Of a DNA stretch of 64,000 nt, positions 54,386 to 62,626 are shown in pieces. The notes beneath the pieces are model-generated. The model made no database searches and was not told where the DNA came from. It saw only the letters and a program-made list of their open reading frames with translations. The position numbers and the translations under genes are program-made. Location: NCBI RefSeq assembly GCF_000333015.1, contig NZ_BANT01000002.1:124001-188000 (forward strand), in the 5' to 3' direction. Position 1 is the first letter of the stretch, and the number at the start of each line of letters is the position of its first letter. The DNA comes from Gordonia hirsuta DSM 44140 = NBRC 16056 (GTDB taxonomy: Bacteria; Actinomycetota; Actinomycetes; Mycobacteriales; Mycobacteriaceae).

Positions 54386-55423
54386 ATGACCTCGAGCTCA
54401 ACAGCCGACGCGCCGCGAACGAAGCCCCACCGGCTCGCTCTGCCGAAGCAGACCATCGTCTACGCGCTGATCCTGCTGGTGGCCTCGGCGCTCGTACTGG
54501 GCGGCACCCGCTATTGGATCGGTCCGAACACGGCGCAGTCGGGGTATCTGGCGATCCTGTTGCTCCTGTCGCCGGCCCGGGCCTTCCCGCTGAAGTGGCG
54601 GATCGGCGCCGGTGTGTGGACGGTGGCCGTGGCGATGGCCGGGTACGCGGCCGGTACGGCCGGTCAGTTGTGGGTGGTGCTCGTCGGGCTGGCCGCGGTC
54701 TCCCTGGTTCAAGGATTGTTCGGCATCGGTCACGTCGCGGCGATGACCCGATCACCGGTGAACTTCGTCGCCTTCTCGACCCTGGCCGCATCCGGGGCCC
54801 AGTGGGGGAGCGTGGTGGTCGGGTCGATCCTCGGCGTTGCGTTGATCACGTTGATGACGGTGCTTTTTCCGGCCAAGGACGTCGACACCGACGTCGCCGA
54901 GCATCGTGCACCGGCGCCGGCGGTGCCGTTGGACCGACGCATGGATTCGGGTGTGCTGGTGGGGATCGGTGCGATCATCATCGTGCTGATCGGGGAGCTG
55001 ACCGACTACTCGTATTCGTCGTGGGCGCTGCTCTCGTACTGCCTGATCGTGGCTGTTGGTTTCGACGATCGCTTCACCCGCGCCTTCGATCGCCTCGGCG
55101 GCACCGTACTGGGAGCAGCCATCGCGGTCGCGGTGTCGTTCGCACCGGCGCCGTGGCCGTATGTGGTCGCGGGGATCAGCATGCTGCTGTGTATCGCCTA
55201 CCTGCGCAACAACAACTACGCGATGTTCGTCGCCTTCCTGACTCCCGCGATCCTGTTGACCACCAGTACCGATGAGCCCGCGTTCTCGCTGGGGCTGGGC
55301 CGCATCGGAGCGGTGGCGTTGGCCGCGGCGCTCGCGCTCGTGCTCGGTTGGCTGGTGCTGCGTCTGGAACCTGCCGAACGCATTCACTCGCTATGGTCCT
55401 CGCACGCCCGCAAGCGGGTCTGA
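54386..55423 (+). CDS. FUSC-like multi-spanning membrane protein
   Basis: A 345-residue membrane protein with about ten hydrophobic segments in two blocks separated by a polar loop near residues 165-190 (DVDTDVAEHRAPAPAVPLDR). The second block, from VLVGIGAIIIVLIGELTDYS through DDRFTRAFDRLGGTVLGAAI, matches the fusaric acid resistance (FUSC/aromatic acid exporter) pattern, in which the second half holds the conserved R-x-x-GT-x-x-G. Likely an exporter of aromatic acids, substrate unknown. The ATG at 54386 has a near-leaderless -10. The gene starts just outside the tRNA-Pro island and converges with the alpha/beta hydrolase. Confidence 0.8.
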   Translation: MTSSSTADAPRTKPHRLALPKQTIVYALILLVASALVLGGTRYWIGPNTAQSGYLAILLLLSPARAFPLKWRIGAGVWTVAVAMAGYAAGTAGQLWVVLVGLAAVSLVQGLFGIGHVAAMTRSPVNFVAFSTLAASGAQWGSVVVGSILGVALITLMTVLFPAKDVDTDVAEHRAPAPAVPLDRRMDSGVLVGIGAIIIVLIGELTDYSYSSWALLSYCLIVAVGFDDRFTRAFDRLGGTVLGAAIAVAVSFAPAPWPYVVAGISMLLCIAYLRNNNYAMFVAFLTPAILLTTSTDEPAFSLGLGRIGAVALAAALALVLGWLVLRLEPAERIHSLWSSHARKRV

Positions 55424-55426
55424 GGG

Positions 55427-56338
55427 CTACGGTCGCTGCGCGAAGTGCCCGGTCAGGGCCGTGACGATCTCATCCCACAATGGTTCGGGCAGATCGTGCG
55501 CCATACCGTCGACCATGGTGAGCCGGGCACCAGGCACGGCGCGGGCGATCGCTTTGGCGCCCGAAGGCCGCATGAGTCTGTCGTGGGTGCCGTGCAGCAC
55601 CAGCGTCGGTGCGGTGGTCCGCTTGTTGTAACCGACCAGGGAGCCGGTGCCCTGGATCGCCGCGAACTGCCGCAGGAACCCGGCCGGATAGTAGTTGCGG
55701 TCGAAGTATTCGGCGCTGTGGGCCAGCGACTGCTCCCAGCTGGCCGGATGGACCGGGCTGCCGATGATCCGGCCGACCTTCGCGCGGTGGGCGATGAGCC
55801 GCTCGCGGTCGGCCCCGCGCGGCGGGGGACTGATCAGCGCACGCAACTGCTGGGGTCCGGGGGGAGGCAGGAACGCCTGGTTGTTGCTCGACATGATGAC
55901 GGTGGCCGTCGAGGTGCGGTCGGCGTGCTCGGCGGCGAAGACCTGGGTGATCATCCCGCCCATCGACGCGCCGACGATATGGGCGCGTTCCACGTCCAGG
56001 TGATCGAGGACGGCCCGGGCGTCACTCGCCATGTCGAGCAGGGTGTACGGCGCCCCGGAGACCGGCCGGCCCAGGAAAGTCTGTCCCAGGCGCAGCGGAA
56101 GCGGTGGACCGCCGACCCGCACCCCGTCGAGTTTGCTGGTCAGCCCGACGTCCCGGTTGTCGAAGCGGATCACCCGGTAGCCGTCGTCGGCGATGCGGCG
56201 GCAGAAGTCTTCGCGCCAGTAGACCATCTGCGCGCCCAGCCCCATGATGAGCAATACCGGCGGCGCCTGCCGATCACCGAATTCGTCGTAGACCACCTCG
56301 AGGTCGCCGGCCCGGGCGACACCTGATCGCTGTTCCAT
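55427..56338 (-). CDS. Alpha/beta-fold hydrolase
   Basis: A 303-residue hydrolase with the oxyanion/His-Gly region MGLGAQMVYWREDFC, nucleophile elbow VGASMGGMITQVFA (Ser near residue 115), acid in LVLHGTHDRLMRP and histidine in DGMAHDLPEPLW. This is a complete catalytic triad; esterase, lipase or haloperoxidase-like activity are all possible. No signal peptide. The ATG at 56338 (MEQRSGV) was chosen because the preceding open frame to 56452 is not family-like; other starts are possible. Convergent with the FUSC gene with 3 bp between stops. Confidence 0.87.
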   Translation of the reverse strand: MEQRSGVARAGDLEVVYDEFGDRQAPPVLLIMGLGAQMVYWREDFCRRIADDGYRVIRFDNRDVGLTSKLDGVRVGGPPLPLRLGQTFLGRPVSGAPYTLLDMASDARAVLDHLDVERAHIVGASMGGMITQVFAAEHADRTSTATVIMSSNNQAFLPPPGPQQLRALISPPPRGADRERLIAHRAKVGRIIGSPVHPASWEQSLAHSAEYFDRNYYPAGFLRQFAAIQGTGSLVGYNKRTTAPTLVLHGTHDRLMRPSGAKAIARAVPGARLTMVDGMAHDLPEPLWDEIVTALTGHFAQRP

Positions 56339-56481
56339 TCTTCCATGATGCACCGGTGTCCCGGTACGAGGATGCATCGCCGCCCCGGCGCGACGGAACA
56401 GCACGTAGACGGGCCGCGTGATTTCAGGACACCCACGGGTGCGGACTACCATCTCTTCGTCGGCTAACCGTTAGGAAGAAC

Positions 56482-57522
56482 ATGACCTCCACCGAGACTG
56501 TCGCGGAGAACAGCGCGCTCATGGCGCGTGTCGGGCACTATTACGTCCGCGAGCAGACCTATGTGGTCGGCCGCGAGAAGGTGCGCGAGTACGCCCGCGC
56601 CGTGCAGGACTACCATCCCGCCCACTGGGACGAGGCCGCCGCAGCCGCGCTCGGCTACAGCGGTCTGGTCGCTCCGCTGACGTTCACCTCAATCCCGGCG
56701 ATGGCGGCGAACCAGAAGCTGATGCAGGAGGTCGTCGTCGGCTACGAGACCTATGTGCAGACCGAACAGGTCTTCGAGCAGTACCGGCCGATCGTCGTCG
56801 GCGATGAGCTGACCACCGACGTCGAACTGTCCTCGGTGCGCCGCATCGCCGGCAAAGACATGATCACCATCACCAATACCTTCGTCGACGCACACGGGGA
56901 GACGGTGCATCGGATGCACACCACCGTGGTCGGGGTGTCCGCCGACGAGGTGGATCCGGGGATCTCCGCGGCGGTGGCGAAGGTGATGATGCACGACGTC
57001 GACATCCTGTCGGTGGAGGCCTCGGCCGCCGACTACGTCAAGACTGTTCGGCAGGGCCAGGCTCCGGCCGATTCGGAGGCGGTCGCCACGCGCACCGTCG
57101 GCTCGCGCAACTTCGACGAACTGACCAAGGGTGATCTGATTCCCGAGCACCAGACGAAGCTGTCCCGCGGTGATCTGGTGAACTATGCCGGTGTCTCCGG
57201 AGATGCGAACCCGATCCACTGGGATGCCGATATCGCCAAGCTGGCCGGGCTGCCCGATGTGATCGCCCACGGCATGCTCACGATGGGGCTGGGAGCCGGT
57301 GTGATCTCGGAATGGTCGGGAGATCCCGGTGCAGTGCGTAAGTACTCGGTGCGGTTGTCGGCGCCGGCGATCGTGCCGTCCGACGGTCGCGGCGACGTGG
57401 TGTACGGCGGCAAGGTCAAGTCGCTGGACCCGGAGACCCGCAGCGGCGTGGTGATCCTGACCGCGAAGGCCAACGAGAAGAAGATCTTCGGCATGGCGAC
57501 GCTGGAGCTGCGTTTCTCCTGA
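56482..57522 (+). CDS. Fused HadA/HadB-like (3R)-hydroxyacyl dehydratase
   Basis: A 346-residue protein with two hotdog domains. The N-terminal half (about 10-150) is of the FAS1-like dehydratase type (HadA): YVVGREKVREYARAVQDYHP and EVVVGYETYVQTEQVFEQYR. The C-terminal half (about 220-340) is a MaoC/hydratase-2 domain (HadB) with the catalytic motif SGDANPIHWDADIAKLAGLP and HGMLTMGLGAG. Together these form the dehydratase of FAS-II used for mycolic acids in Mycobacteriales; in M. tuberculosis HadA and HadB are separate and next to HadC. Here no HadC, tRNA or ribosomal genes of the usual locus are nearby. AGGAAGA precedes the ATG. Substrate assignment is inference. Confidence 0.85.
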   Translation: MTSTETVAENSALMARVGHYYVREQTYVVGREKVREYARAVQDYHPAHWDEAAAAALGYSGLVAPLTFTSIPAMAANQKLMQEVVVGYETYVQTEQVFEQYRPIVVGDELTTDVELSSVRRIAGKDMITITNTFVDAHGETVHRMHTTVVGVSADEVDPGISAAVAKVMMHDVDILSVEASAADYVKTVRQGQAPADSEAVATRTVGSRNFDELTKGDLIPEHQTKLSRGDLVNYAGVSGDANPIHWDADIAKLAGLPDVIAHGMLTMGLGAGVISEWSGDPGAVRKYSVRLSAPAIVPSDGRGDVVYGGKVKSLDPETRSGVVILTAKANEKKIFGMATLELRFS

Positions 57523-57532
57523 CCCATCCCCG

Positions 57533-57538
57533 TACAGT
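57533..57538 (+). promoter_or_regulatory. Candidate -10 of the VOC gene
   Basis: TACAGT stands 38 nt before the ATG at 57576, giving a leader of about 30 nt with GGAGGGG at 57561-57567. Confidence 0.5.
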
Positions 57539-57575
57539 GGTGAACATCACATCCACTGTTGGAGGGGACGTCCGC

Positions 57576-57995
57576 ATGACCGAATCCATCGCGACCTATA
57601 TCGCTTTACCGGGCACCACCGAGGCGGCCTTCCGCCACTGGTATGACGTCCTCGGCGGTGACCTTCACATCCAGAAGTACGGTGAAGTGGAGTTGACGGG
57701 GATGCCGTTCACTCCCGACCCCGAGGCCGTCGCCCATGCGGTGTTGATCACGCCGGCCGGACGGATCGCCGGCGGTGACGCGATGGACAGCGAGGGCGAC
57801 TACGCCGTACGTGGCACCGCGTATTCGCTGCTGTACACGGCGGATTCGGTCGAGGGTGCCCGCGCGATCATCGACGGCTTGGCCACCGGCGGCGGCGAGA
57901 TCGGTATGCCGTTCGAAATCGCGCCCTGGGGTGGCTGGTACGGACAGGTCTTCGACCGGTTCGGGGTCATGTGGGCGCTGTCGGTCGAGGCGTGA
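57576..57995 (+). CDS. VOC superfamily (PhnB-like) protein
   Basis: A 139-residue glyoxalase/bleomycin-resistance-fold protein of the PhnB-like type: YIALPGTTEAAFRHWYDVLG, ITPAGRIAGGDAM and the C-terminal PWGGWYGQVFDRFGVMWALS. The typical metal ligands of active glyoxalases are not obvious, so an enzymatic function is uncertain. The ATG at 57576 was selected by the GGAGGGG ribosome site, 8 nt upstream; the GTG at 57537 overlaps the promoter. It follows the HadAB-like gene by 53 bp with its own promoter. Confidence 0.87.
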   Translation: MTESIATYIALPGTTEAAFRHWYDVLGGDLHIQKYGEVELTGMPFTPDPEAVAHAVLITPAGRIAGGDAMDSEGDYAVRGTAYSLLYTADSVEGARAIIDGLATGGGEIGMPFEIAPWGGWYGQVFDRFGVMWALSVEA

Positions 57996-58041
57996 GGCCC
58001 GCTCCGCGGCGAAGCCGCCCGAGCGGTGCCGACGGCCGGTG

Positions 58042-59214
58042 TCAGCCTTCGGCGACGATCAGCGGCACCAGCAGTTCGGCGGCGGTCCAGCCGCCGTGGT
58101 GACCCGGCATCGCGGTCTCGTCCGGTTCGGCCTGGCTGCGGGTGAGCACAGCGTCGCCGCGTGCCACCGCCACCACATCACCGATGCGCTCGGCGGCATA
58201 GGCGGCGACCTCGTCGCCGAACCAGCCCTGCGCGATGACCTGATCCCGGGTGGCCAGATGGACCTGATCGCCCAGCAGCTCTGACCAACGGGCAAGCACC
58301 TGATCGGCGGCGCCGGACTCGGTGTACAGGTGGCGTACCCGGGGTTCACCGGCGACCGCCCGGACCTGTCGGGTCAATTCTTCGGTGGTGTCCAGATCGA
58401 TCCGGTTCCCGGCGGTCACCATGCCGTGATCGCCGGTCACCGTCAGGACGACCTCGGGTATCAGGGCGTCGGTGATCGAGGCGACCAGCTCATCGACCTG
58501 CTCCAGACGGTGACACCACTGCGGACTGCCCGGCCCCCACCGATGTCCGGCCGCATCCAGGTGGGGGAGATAGGCGTAGATCAGCCGCGGACCGCGATCA
58601 CCCTGGGCCAGCAGGGTGCGTATCGCATCGAGCACATCGTCGAACGAGGAGGCCGCCCGGTAATCACCCGGCGAACCGTAGGCGCTGTGGGTGAGCCCCG
58701 AACTGCGGAAGGCATCGGGCCCCAGCAGGATCACCTCGGTGCCGGCGCGGACGAGGTCGTCGAACATGGTCGGCATGGGTTGCACCTGCCCCGGTGGGAA
58801 CAGTGAACTCGCATCCGGTCCGTGCGCGGTGTCCAGCGTCCAGCGCAAGGCGTTGAGGGTGTGCGACAGGCTCGGATCGAGATCTCGAGGGGCGAAACTG
58901 TATCCGAGGATGCCGTGCTGGCCGGTGCACAGGCCGGTGCCCAGACTGGTCAGGCTGGCCGCTGTGGTCGACGGGAAGCCGGCGCGCATGGCTTCGGCGC
59001 GGTAGCGCACCAGGGTCGGCGCCAGGTCGGCGTGTTCGGTCAGCAGGAGATCGCCGAGGCCGTCGACCATGAGAACGATCACCGTGTGTGCATCCGGCAG
59101 GACGAGCGCGCCGGGCTCGCCGAAACCCAGGGCGCTCGAGGCGGCAGGCAGTACATCGGCCAACGTCGGTCCGGATTGCCAGGTGTCGGGTGTGAGTTCG
59201 TCGAGGGGGCCCAT
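58042..59214 (-). CDS. Type I phosphodiesterase/nucleotide pyrophosphatase-like protein
   Basis: A 390-residue alkaline-phosphatase-superfamily protein. The first metal Asp lies in VIVLMVDGLGDLLL (about residue 50), the nucleophile Ser/Thr in AGFPSTTAASLTSLGTG, then LPHLDAAGHRWGP and TVTGDHGMVTAG carry the Asp/His metal ligands, and the final His is in PGHHGGWTAAEL. The pattern is that of PDE/NPP enzymes that cleave phosphodiesters or nucleotide pyrophosphates. No signal peptide is seen, so action is likely cytoplasmic; substrate unknown. ATG at 59214. Confidence 0.85.
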   Translation of the reverse strand: MGPLDELTPDTWQSGPTLADVLPAASSALGFGEPGALVLPDAHTVIVLMVDGLGDLLLTEHADLAPTLVRYRAEAMRAGFPSTTAASLTSLGTGLCTGQHGILGYSFAPRDLDPSLSHTLNALRWTLDTAHGPDASSLFPPGQVQPMPTMFDDLVRAGTEVILLGPDAFRSSGLTHSAYGSPGDYRAASSFDDVLDAIRTLLAQGDRGPRLIYAYLPHLDAAGHRWGPGSPQWCHRLEQVDELVASITDALIPEVVLTVTGDHGMVTAGNRIDLDTTEELTRQVRAVAGEPRVRHLYTESGAADQVLARWSELLGDQVHLATRDQVIAQGWFGDEVAAYAAERIGDVVAVARGDAVLTRSQAEPDETAMPGHHGGWTAAELLVPLIVAEG

Positions 59215-59320
59215 ACCTGAACGCTACTGCCTCGCCCCGAACGGTCGTCGATGATCACCGCCCGGGGCCCGGATCTCCGACACTCGCGAGGTAGGGGTTT
59301 CCCTGCTGGGCCGGATGTGA

Positions 59321-59326
59321 CATAGT
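59321..59326 (+). promoter_or_regulatory. Candidate -10 of cspA
   Basis: CATAGT stands about 57 nt before the cspA ATG, leaving a leader of about 50 nt. The leader does not show a long conserved cold-box by eye. Confidence 0.4.
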
Positions 59327-59382
59327 TCTTTCCGGGTGACAGCTCTGTCCCCGGAAAATCTGAAGTAAGGCAGTAAAAGAGC

Positions 59383-59586
59383 ATGGCACAAGGAACCGTG
59401 AAGTGGTTCAACGGCGAAAAGGGCTTCGGCTTCATCGCTCCCGACGGTGGTAGCGAAGATGTCTTCGTCCACTTCAGCGCGATCGCAGGTTCCGGCTACC
59501 GGAACCTCGAAGAGGCGCAGCGCGTCGAATTCGACATCGAGCAGGGCCCGAAGGGTCCGCAGGCGACCAACGTCGTCGCGGTCTGA
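59383..59586 (+). CDS. cspA: Cold-shock protein (CspA family)
   Basis: A 67-residue single-stranded nucleic-acid-binding protein. The CSD core is complete: [20 protein letters not shown] with RNP1 (KGFGFI) and DVFVHFSAI with RNP2 (VFVHF), ending QATNVVAV. Such proteins act as RNA chaperones. Length is typical and the gene is monocistronic with its own promoter and a strong terminator. Confidence 0.97.
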   Translation: MAQGTVKWFNGEKGFGFIAPDGGSEDVFVHFSAIAGSGYRNLEEAQRVEFDIEQGPKGPQATNVVAV

Positions 59587-59599
59587 TTCACGACTCAAA

Positions 59600-59643
59600 C
59601 AAACACCCCAGTTCTTCACAGAAGAACTGGGGTGTTTGCTTTT
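59600..59643 (+). terminator. Strong intrinsic terminator of cspA
   Basis: A perfect 18-bp stem (59600-59617 with 59621-59638), ACA loop, followed by CTTTT. The strongest terminator in the window. Confidence 0.93.
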
Positions 59644-59697
59644 GTGCAGCCCGCGGAATTCCTCGGTTCCGGTGCGGGTGATAGTTCGGGGGCGGGA

Positions 59698-59703
59698 GAT
59701 AAT
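59698..59703 (+). promoter_or_regulatory. -10 hexamer, probable leaderless promoter of the YggS gene
   Basis: GATAAT ends 7 nt before the ATG at 59711. This -10 overlaps the other possible ATG at 59702, which argues for 59711 as the true start. Confidence 0.6.
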
Positions 59704-59710
59704 GGCCGGT

Positions 59711-60466
59711 ATGAGCGGTGCGCAGCAGTATCCCGATGCGGTGACGGTCGACGATTTCCGGGCCAATCTGGCCGCGGTCCGCGCACGTATCGATGCGGCC
59801 GCACAGCGAGTGGGCCGCGATCCGGCACAGATCCGGCTGCTCCCGGTATCCAAGACGGTTCCCGCCGACCGGGTGCGCCTGGCGATCGAGGCCGGCTGCA
59901 CGATGTTGGGGGAGAACAAGGTGCAGGAGGCCAAGGCGAAGGCAGCCGACCTGGCCGACACGGGCGTCGCCTGGTCGCTGATCGGTCACCTGCAGACCAA
60001 CAAGGCCAAGGACGTCGCCGCCTTCGCCGATGAGTTCCAGGCGCTGGACAGTCTGCGGGTGGCCCGGGCACTGGACCGGCGTCTGCAGGCGGCCGGGCGG
60101 CAGCTGGATGTGCTGGTCCAGGTGAACACCTCGGCCGAGGAACAGAAGTACGGCCTCGCCCCGGACGAAGTCGACACCTTTCTGCGCGATCTCGCAGAGT
60201 TCGAGACGTTGCGGGTGCGCGGACTGATGACGCTGGCGCTGTTCACCGACGACACCGAACGGATCCGCGCCTGCTTCCGGCGGCTGCGGGCCGTCCGCGA
60301 TCGGGTGCGCGCAGAGGATCCGGCGCTGTTGGGTCCCGGTGAACTGTCGATGGGGATGTCCGGCGACTACGAGCTCGCCGTCGAAGAGGGCTCGACGTGT
60401 GTGCGGGTAGGGCAGGCGATCTTCGGGGCGCGGGCGACCCCCGATGCGTACTACTGGCCGGGCTGA
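59711..60466 (+). CDS. YggS/PLPBP-family pyridoxal-phosphate homeostasis protein
   Basis: A 251-residue protein of the YggS/PROSC family, which binds PLP without a known reaction and keeps vitamin B6 and amino-acid pools balanced. The PLP lysine is in LLPVSKTVPADRVR (residue about 44), then TMLGENKVQEAKAK, WSLIGHLQTNKAKDV, and the phosphate-binding SMGMSGDYELAVEEG with VRVGQAIFG. ATG at 59711 fits the GATAAT promoter at leaderless spacing; 59702 is the alternative. It is followed after 38 bp by a pyridoxal-kinase-like gene, which supports a B6 context. Confidence 0.92.
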   Translation: MSGAQQYPDAVTVDDFRANLAAVRARIDAAAQRVGRDPAQIRLLPVSKTVPADRVRLAIEAGCTMLGENKVQEAKAKAADLADTGVAWSLIGHLQTNKAKDVAAFADEFQALDSLRVARALDRRLQAAGRQLDVLVQVNTSAEEQKYGLAPDEVDTFLRDLAEFETLRVRGLMTLALFTDDTERIRACFRRLRAVRDRVRAEDPALLGPGELSMGMSGDYELAVEEGSTCVRVGQAIFGARATPDAYYWPG

Positions 60467-60491
60467 GACCGGCGCGGCCGCGACCGGTCGG

Positions 60492-60497
60492 TACGCT
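60492..60497 (+). promoter_or_regulatory. -10 hexamer, probable leaderless promoter
   Basis: TACGCT ends 7 nt before the GTG at 60505; the alternative GTG at 60499 would fall within the spacer. Confidence 0.5.
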
Positions 60498-60504
60498 CGT
60501 GATC

Positions 60505-61338
60505 GTGGTTGATCTCGCATATGTCATTGCCGGCTCCGAGGCCACCGGCGGCGCAGGGCTGCAGGCCGATCTCAAGACCTTCCAGGAGTTGGGCGTCTAC
60601 GGCGTCGGGACCGTGACGTGCATCGTCTCGTTCGACCCGACGGACGGCTGGAATCACCGGTTCGTGCCGGTCGAGCCGCAGGTGATCGCCGACCAGATGG
60701 AAGCGGCGACCGGCGCCCACGATCTGGACGTGGTGAAGATCGGCATGCTGGGAACCGCGGCGACCATCGACGTGGTCGCCGACGGCCTGAGCCGACGATC
60801 CTGGCGCCACGTGGTCTTGGATCCGGTGCTGATCTGCAAGGGACAGGAACCCGGGGCGGCCCTGGACACCGACACCGCGCTGCGGGAGAAGATCGTGCCG
60901 CAGGCCACCGTGGTGACCCCCAACCTGTTCGAGACCCGGACCCTGTCGGGGATGTCCGAGATCTCCTCGGTGGAACAGTTGATCGAGGCGGCTGCGCGGA
61001 TCCATGCCCTGGGGCCGCAGTACGTGGTCGCCAAGGGCGGTGTGGATCTGCCCGGTGACGAGGCGGTCGACGTGCTCTACGACGGGACGCAGGCGACGGT
61101 CTTCCGCGCGCCGAAGATCGGCTCGGAGCGGGTCTCCGGCGCCGGGTGCACCCTGGCAGCGGCGATCACCGCGGAACTGGCCAAGGGGGCCGACATCGAG
61201 GACGCGGTCGAGTTCGCCAAGGATTTCGTCACCGCCGGCATCGTCGGACGCGTGGCCGGCCACACCCCGTTCGACACCGTCTGGCAGGGCGCCTACGTCG
61301 AACAACTGGCCCTGGACGAGCCCGGCGACGCGCAGTAG
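60505..61338 (+). CDS. PdxK/ThiD-type kinase
   Basis: A 277-residue ribokinase-superfamily kinase. The N-terminal motif AGSEATGGAGLQADLKTFQE is shared by hydroxymethylpyrimidine kinases (ThiD) and by the ThiD-like pyridoxal kinases (PdxK) of Gram-positives. MLGTAATIDVVAD, LDPVLICKGQ and the C-terminal ATP/anion-hole motif GSERVSGAGCTLAAAITAEL (with catalytic Cys-type position) support the family. The absence of a ThiE/ThiM neighbour and the YggS gene just upstream favour pyridoxal kinase, but this is inference. GTG at 60505 fits the leaderless promoter. Confidence 0.85.
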   Translation: MVDLAYVIAGSEATGGAGLQADLKTFQELGVYGVGTVTCIVSFDPTDGWNHRFVPVEPQVIADQMEAATGAHDLDVVKIGMLGTAATIDVVADGLSRRSWRHVVLDPVLICKGQEPGAALDTDTALREKIVPQATVVTPNLFETRTLSGMSEISSVEQLIEAAARIHALGPQYVVAKGGVDLPGDEAVDVLYDGTQATVFRAPKIGSERVSGAGCTLAAAITAELAKGADIEDAVEFAKDFVTAGIVGRVAGHTPFDTVWQGAYVEQLALDEPGDAQ

Positions 61339-61365
61339 TCGCACCGGGCCGGCCGGGGTCACGGC

Positions 61366-61758
61366 TCAGCCGATACCGGCGGTCCGCAGCCTCTCGCGCA
61401 GACCCGTGGCCAGCGGCAGCGTATCGAGTTCGGCCGGTGCGACCCAGCGGGCATCGTCGGCGTCGTCGCCCGAATGCAATTCTCCGCCGAGTACGGTGGC
61501 GGCGAAGTCGTGCACCTCGTAGAGGCGCTCATCCTCGAAGGGAACCGTCGCGGTCCACAGCTGTTCACCGACGACGACCTGCAGGCCGGTCTCCTCTGCT
61601 ACCTCGCGGACCGCTGCCTGGCCGGGGGTCTCCCCGGCCTCGACCCGGCCACCGGGCACCGACCACTTACCCTTCTGCGGCTCGTGTCCCCGTTTGATCA
61701 GCAGCACCCGGCCATCGGTATCGACGATGACGGCGCTGGCGGCCTGCACGATCTTCAT
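61366..61758 (-). CDS. MutT-type Nudix hydrolase
   Basis: A 130-residue Nudix enzyme with a textbook box: GRVEAGETPGQAAVREVAEE followed by TGL (G-x5-E-x7-REV-x-EE-x-G). The N-terminus MKIVQAASAVIVDTDGRVLL and the GKWSVPGG segment are those of MutT-like pyrophosphohydrolases acting on nucleoside triphosphates or related compounds. The substrate is not fixed by sequence. ATG at 61758. Convergent with the kinase gene, 27 bp apart; divergent from the membrane-protein gene. Confidence 0.92.
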   Translation of the reverse strand: MKIVQAASAVIVDTDGRVLLIKRGHEPQKGKWSVPGGRVEAGETPGQAAVREVAEETGLQVVVGEQLWTATVPFEDERLYEVHDFAATVLGGELHSGDDADDARWVAPAELDTLPLATGLRERLRTAGIG

Positions 61759-61807
61759 GGGTTCACGGTAGCCGCTGACCGCACCGGGTGAGCCGGGGCG
61801 TTACCGA

Positions 61808-61813
61808 TAGAGT
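61808..61813 (+). promoter_or_regulatory. -10 hexamer, near-leaderless
   Basis: TAGAGT ends 8 nt before the ATG at 61822. Confidence 0.45.
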
Positions 61814-61821
61814 CACCGACC

Positions 61822-62301
61822 ATGCGTACACCGTTAGCACCGCCGGCATCGTCAGCACGGTCGGCGCAGGTCTGGGCCCGGCGCTGCGCTCAGGCCGGGT
61901 GGTGGCTCTTCGTCGTCGGTGTCGCGGTGAACATCGGCGCGATCGGGCCGACCGGACCGGCCCGCTACGCACAACTCGCTGCGGCGCCCGACCACGGCTT
62001 CACCGACTACCACCTCGTCGCCACGCTGGCAGCGGTGGGCCTGGTGATCACGGTGGTCAGCACGATCGTGCGATACGGATTGCCCCGATGCTTCAGAGCC
62101 GCGAGCACGGCGACGGTCGCAACGCTGCTGGGTGCGGTCGTGATCTATCTCGCCGACTGGCTGGCCGACCCGTGGAGCGGTCCGGTGGCTCTGCGCCCGC
62201 TGCTGGTCTTCGGGCTGATCCTGGCCGGAGTGGCCCTGCGGGGCGCCGGTCTTGCGGTCAGTGACCGGTCAGCATCCGGAGCAGAACCTCCGCCTCGCTG
62301 A
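61822..62301 (+). CDS. Small membrane protein of unknown function
   Basis: A 159-residue protein with four hydrophobic segments: WWLFVVGVAVNIGAI, LVATLAAVGLVITVVSTIV, ATVATLLGAVVIYLADWL and LRPLLVFGLILAGVALRG. The N-terminal 25 residues are basic and Ala/Ser-rich, giving a probable cytoplasmic N-terminus. I do not recognise a family. Its last 44 bp overlap the 3' end of the convergent DUF488 gene. A near-leaderless -10 supports the start. Confidence 0.65.
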   Translation: MRTPLAPPASSARSAQVWARRCAQAGWWLFVVGVAVNIGAIGPTGPARYAQLAAAPDHGFTDYHLVATLAAVGLVITVVSTIVRYGLPRCFRAASTATVATLLGAVVIYLADWLADPWSGPVALRPLLVFGLILAGVALRGAGLAVSDRSASGAEPPPR

Positions 62302-62626
62302 TCTTTGGTTCCTTGGTGGCCGTCAACAGCGTCACGGGCCCCTCGGCGACGAACGACTTCAGCTTCTGCAGCGCCGCCTTCTGCTCGTCGTCGCTGGTCA
62401 ACTCGGTGCGATAGCGGTCGGCGAATTCGTCGAACCTAGCCGGATCATGGCTGTACCACTTACGCAGATCCGTCGACGGAGCAACCTCCTTGCACCAGTC
62501 GGTCAGCTGCGCGCGGTCCTTGCTGATCCCGCGCGGCCACAGCCGGTCGACCAGGATGCGGGCCCCGTCGGAGTCCTCCGGGTCATCGTAGATCCGGCGT
62601 ATCTGTACCCGGGGAGTCTGGGCCAT
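62258..62626 (-). CDS. DUF488 family protein
   Basis: A 122-residue protein of the DUF488 family: VQIRRIYDDPEDSDGARILV, then DRLWPRGISKDRAQLTDWCK and the helix RKWYSHDPARFDEFADRYR. The family has no established activity. The ATG at 62626 lies inside the 3' end of the UdgB gene (44-nt overlap in another frame) and has AAAGGAG about 8 nt upstream, so translation is probably coupled to UdgB. Confidence 0.88.
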   Translation of the reverse strand: MAQTPRVQIRRIYDDPEDSDGARILVDRLWPRGISKDRAQLTDWCKEVAPSTDLRKWYSHDPARFDEFADRYRTELTSDDEQKAALQKLKSFVAEGPVTLLTATKEPKISEAEVLLRMLTGH

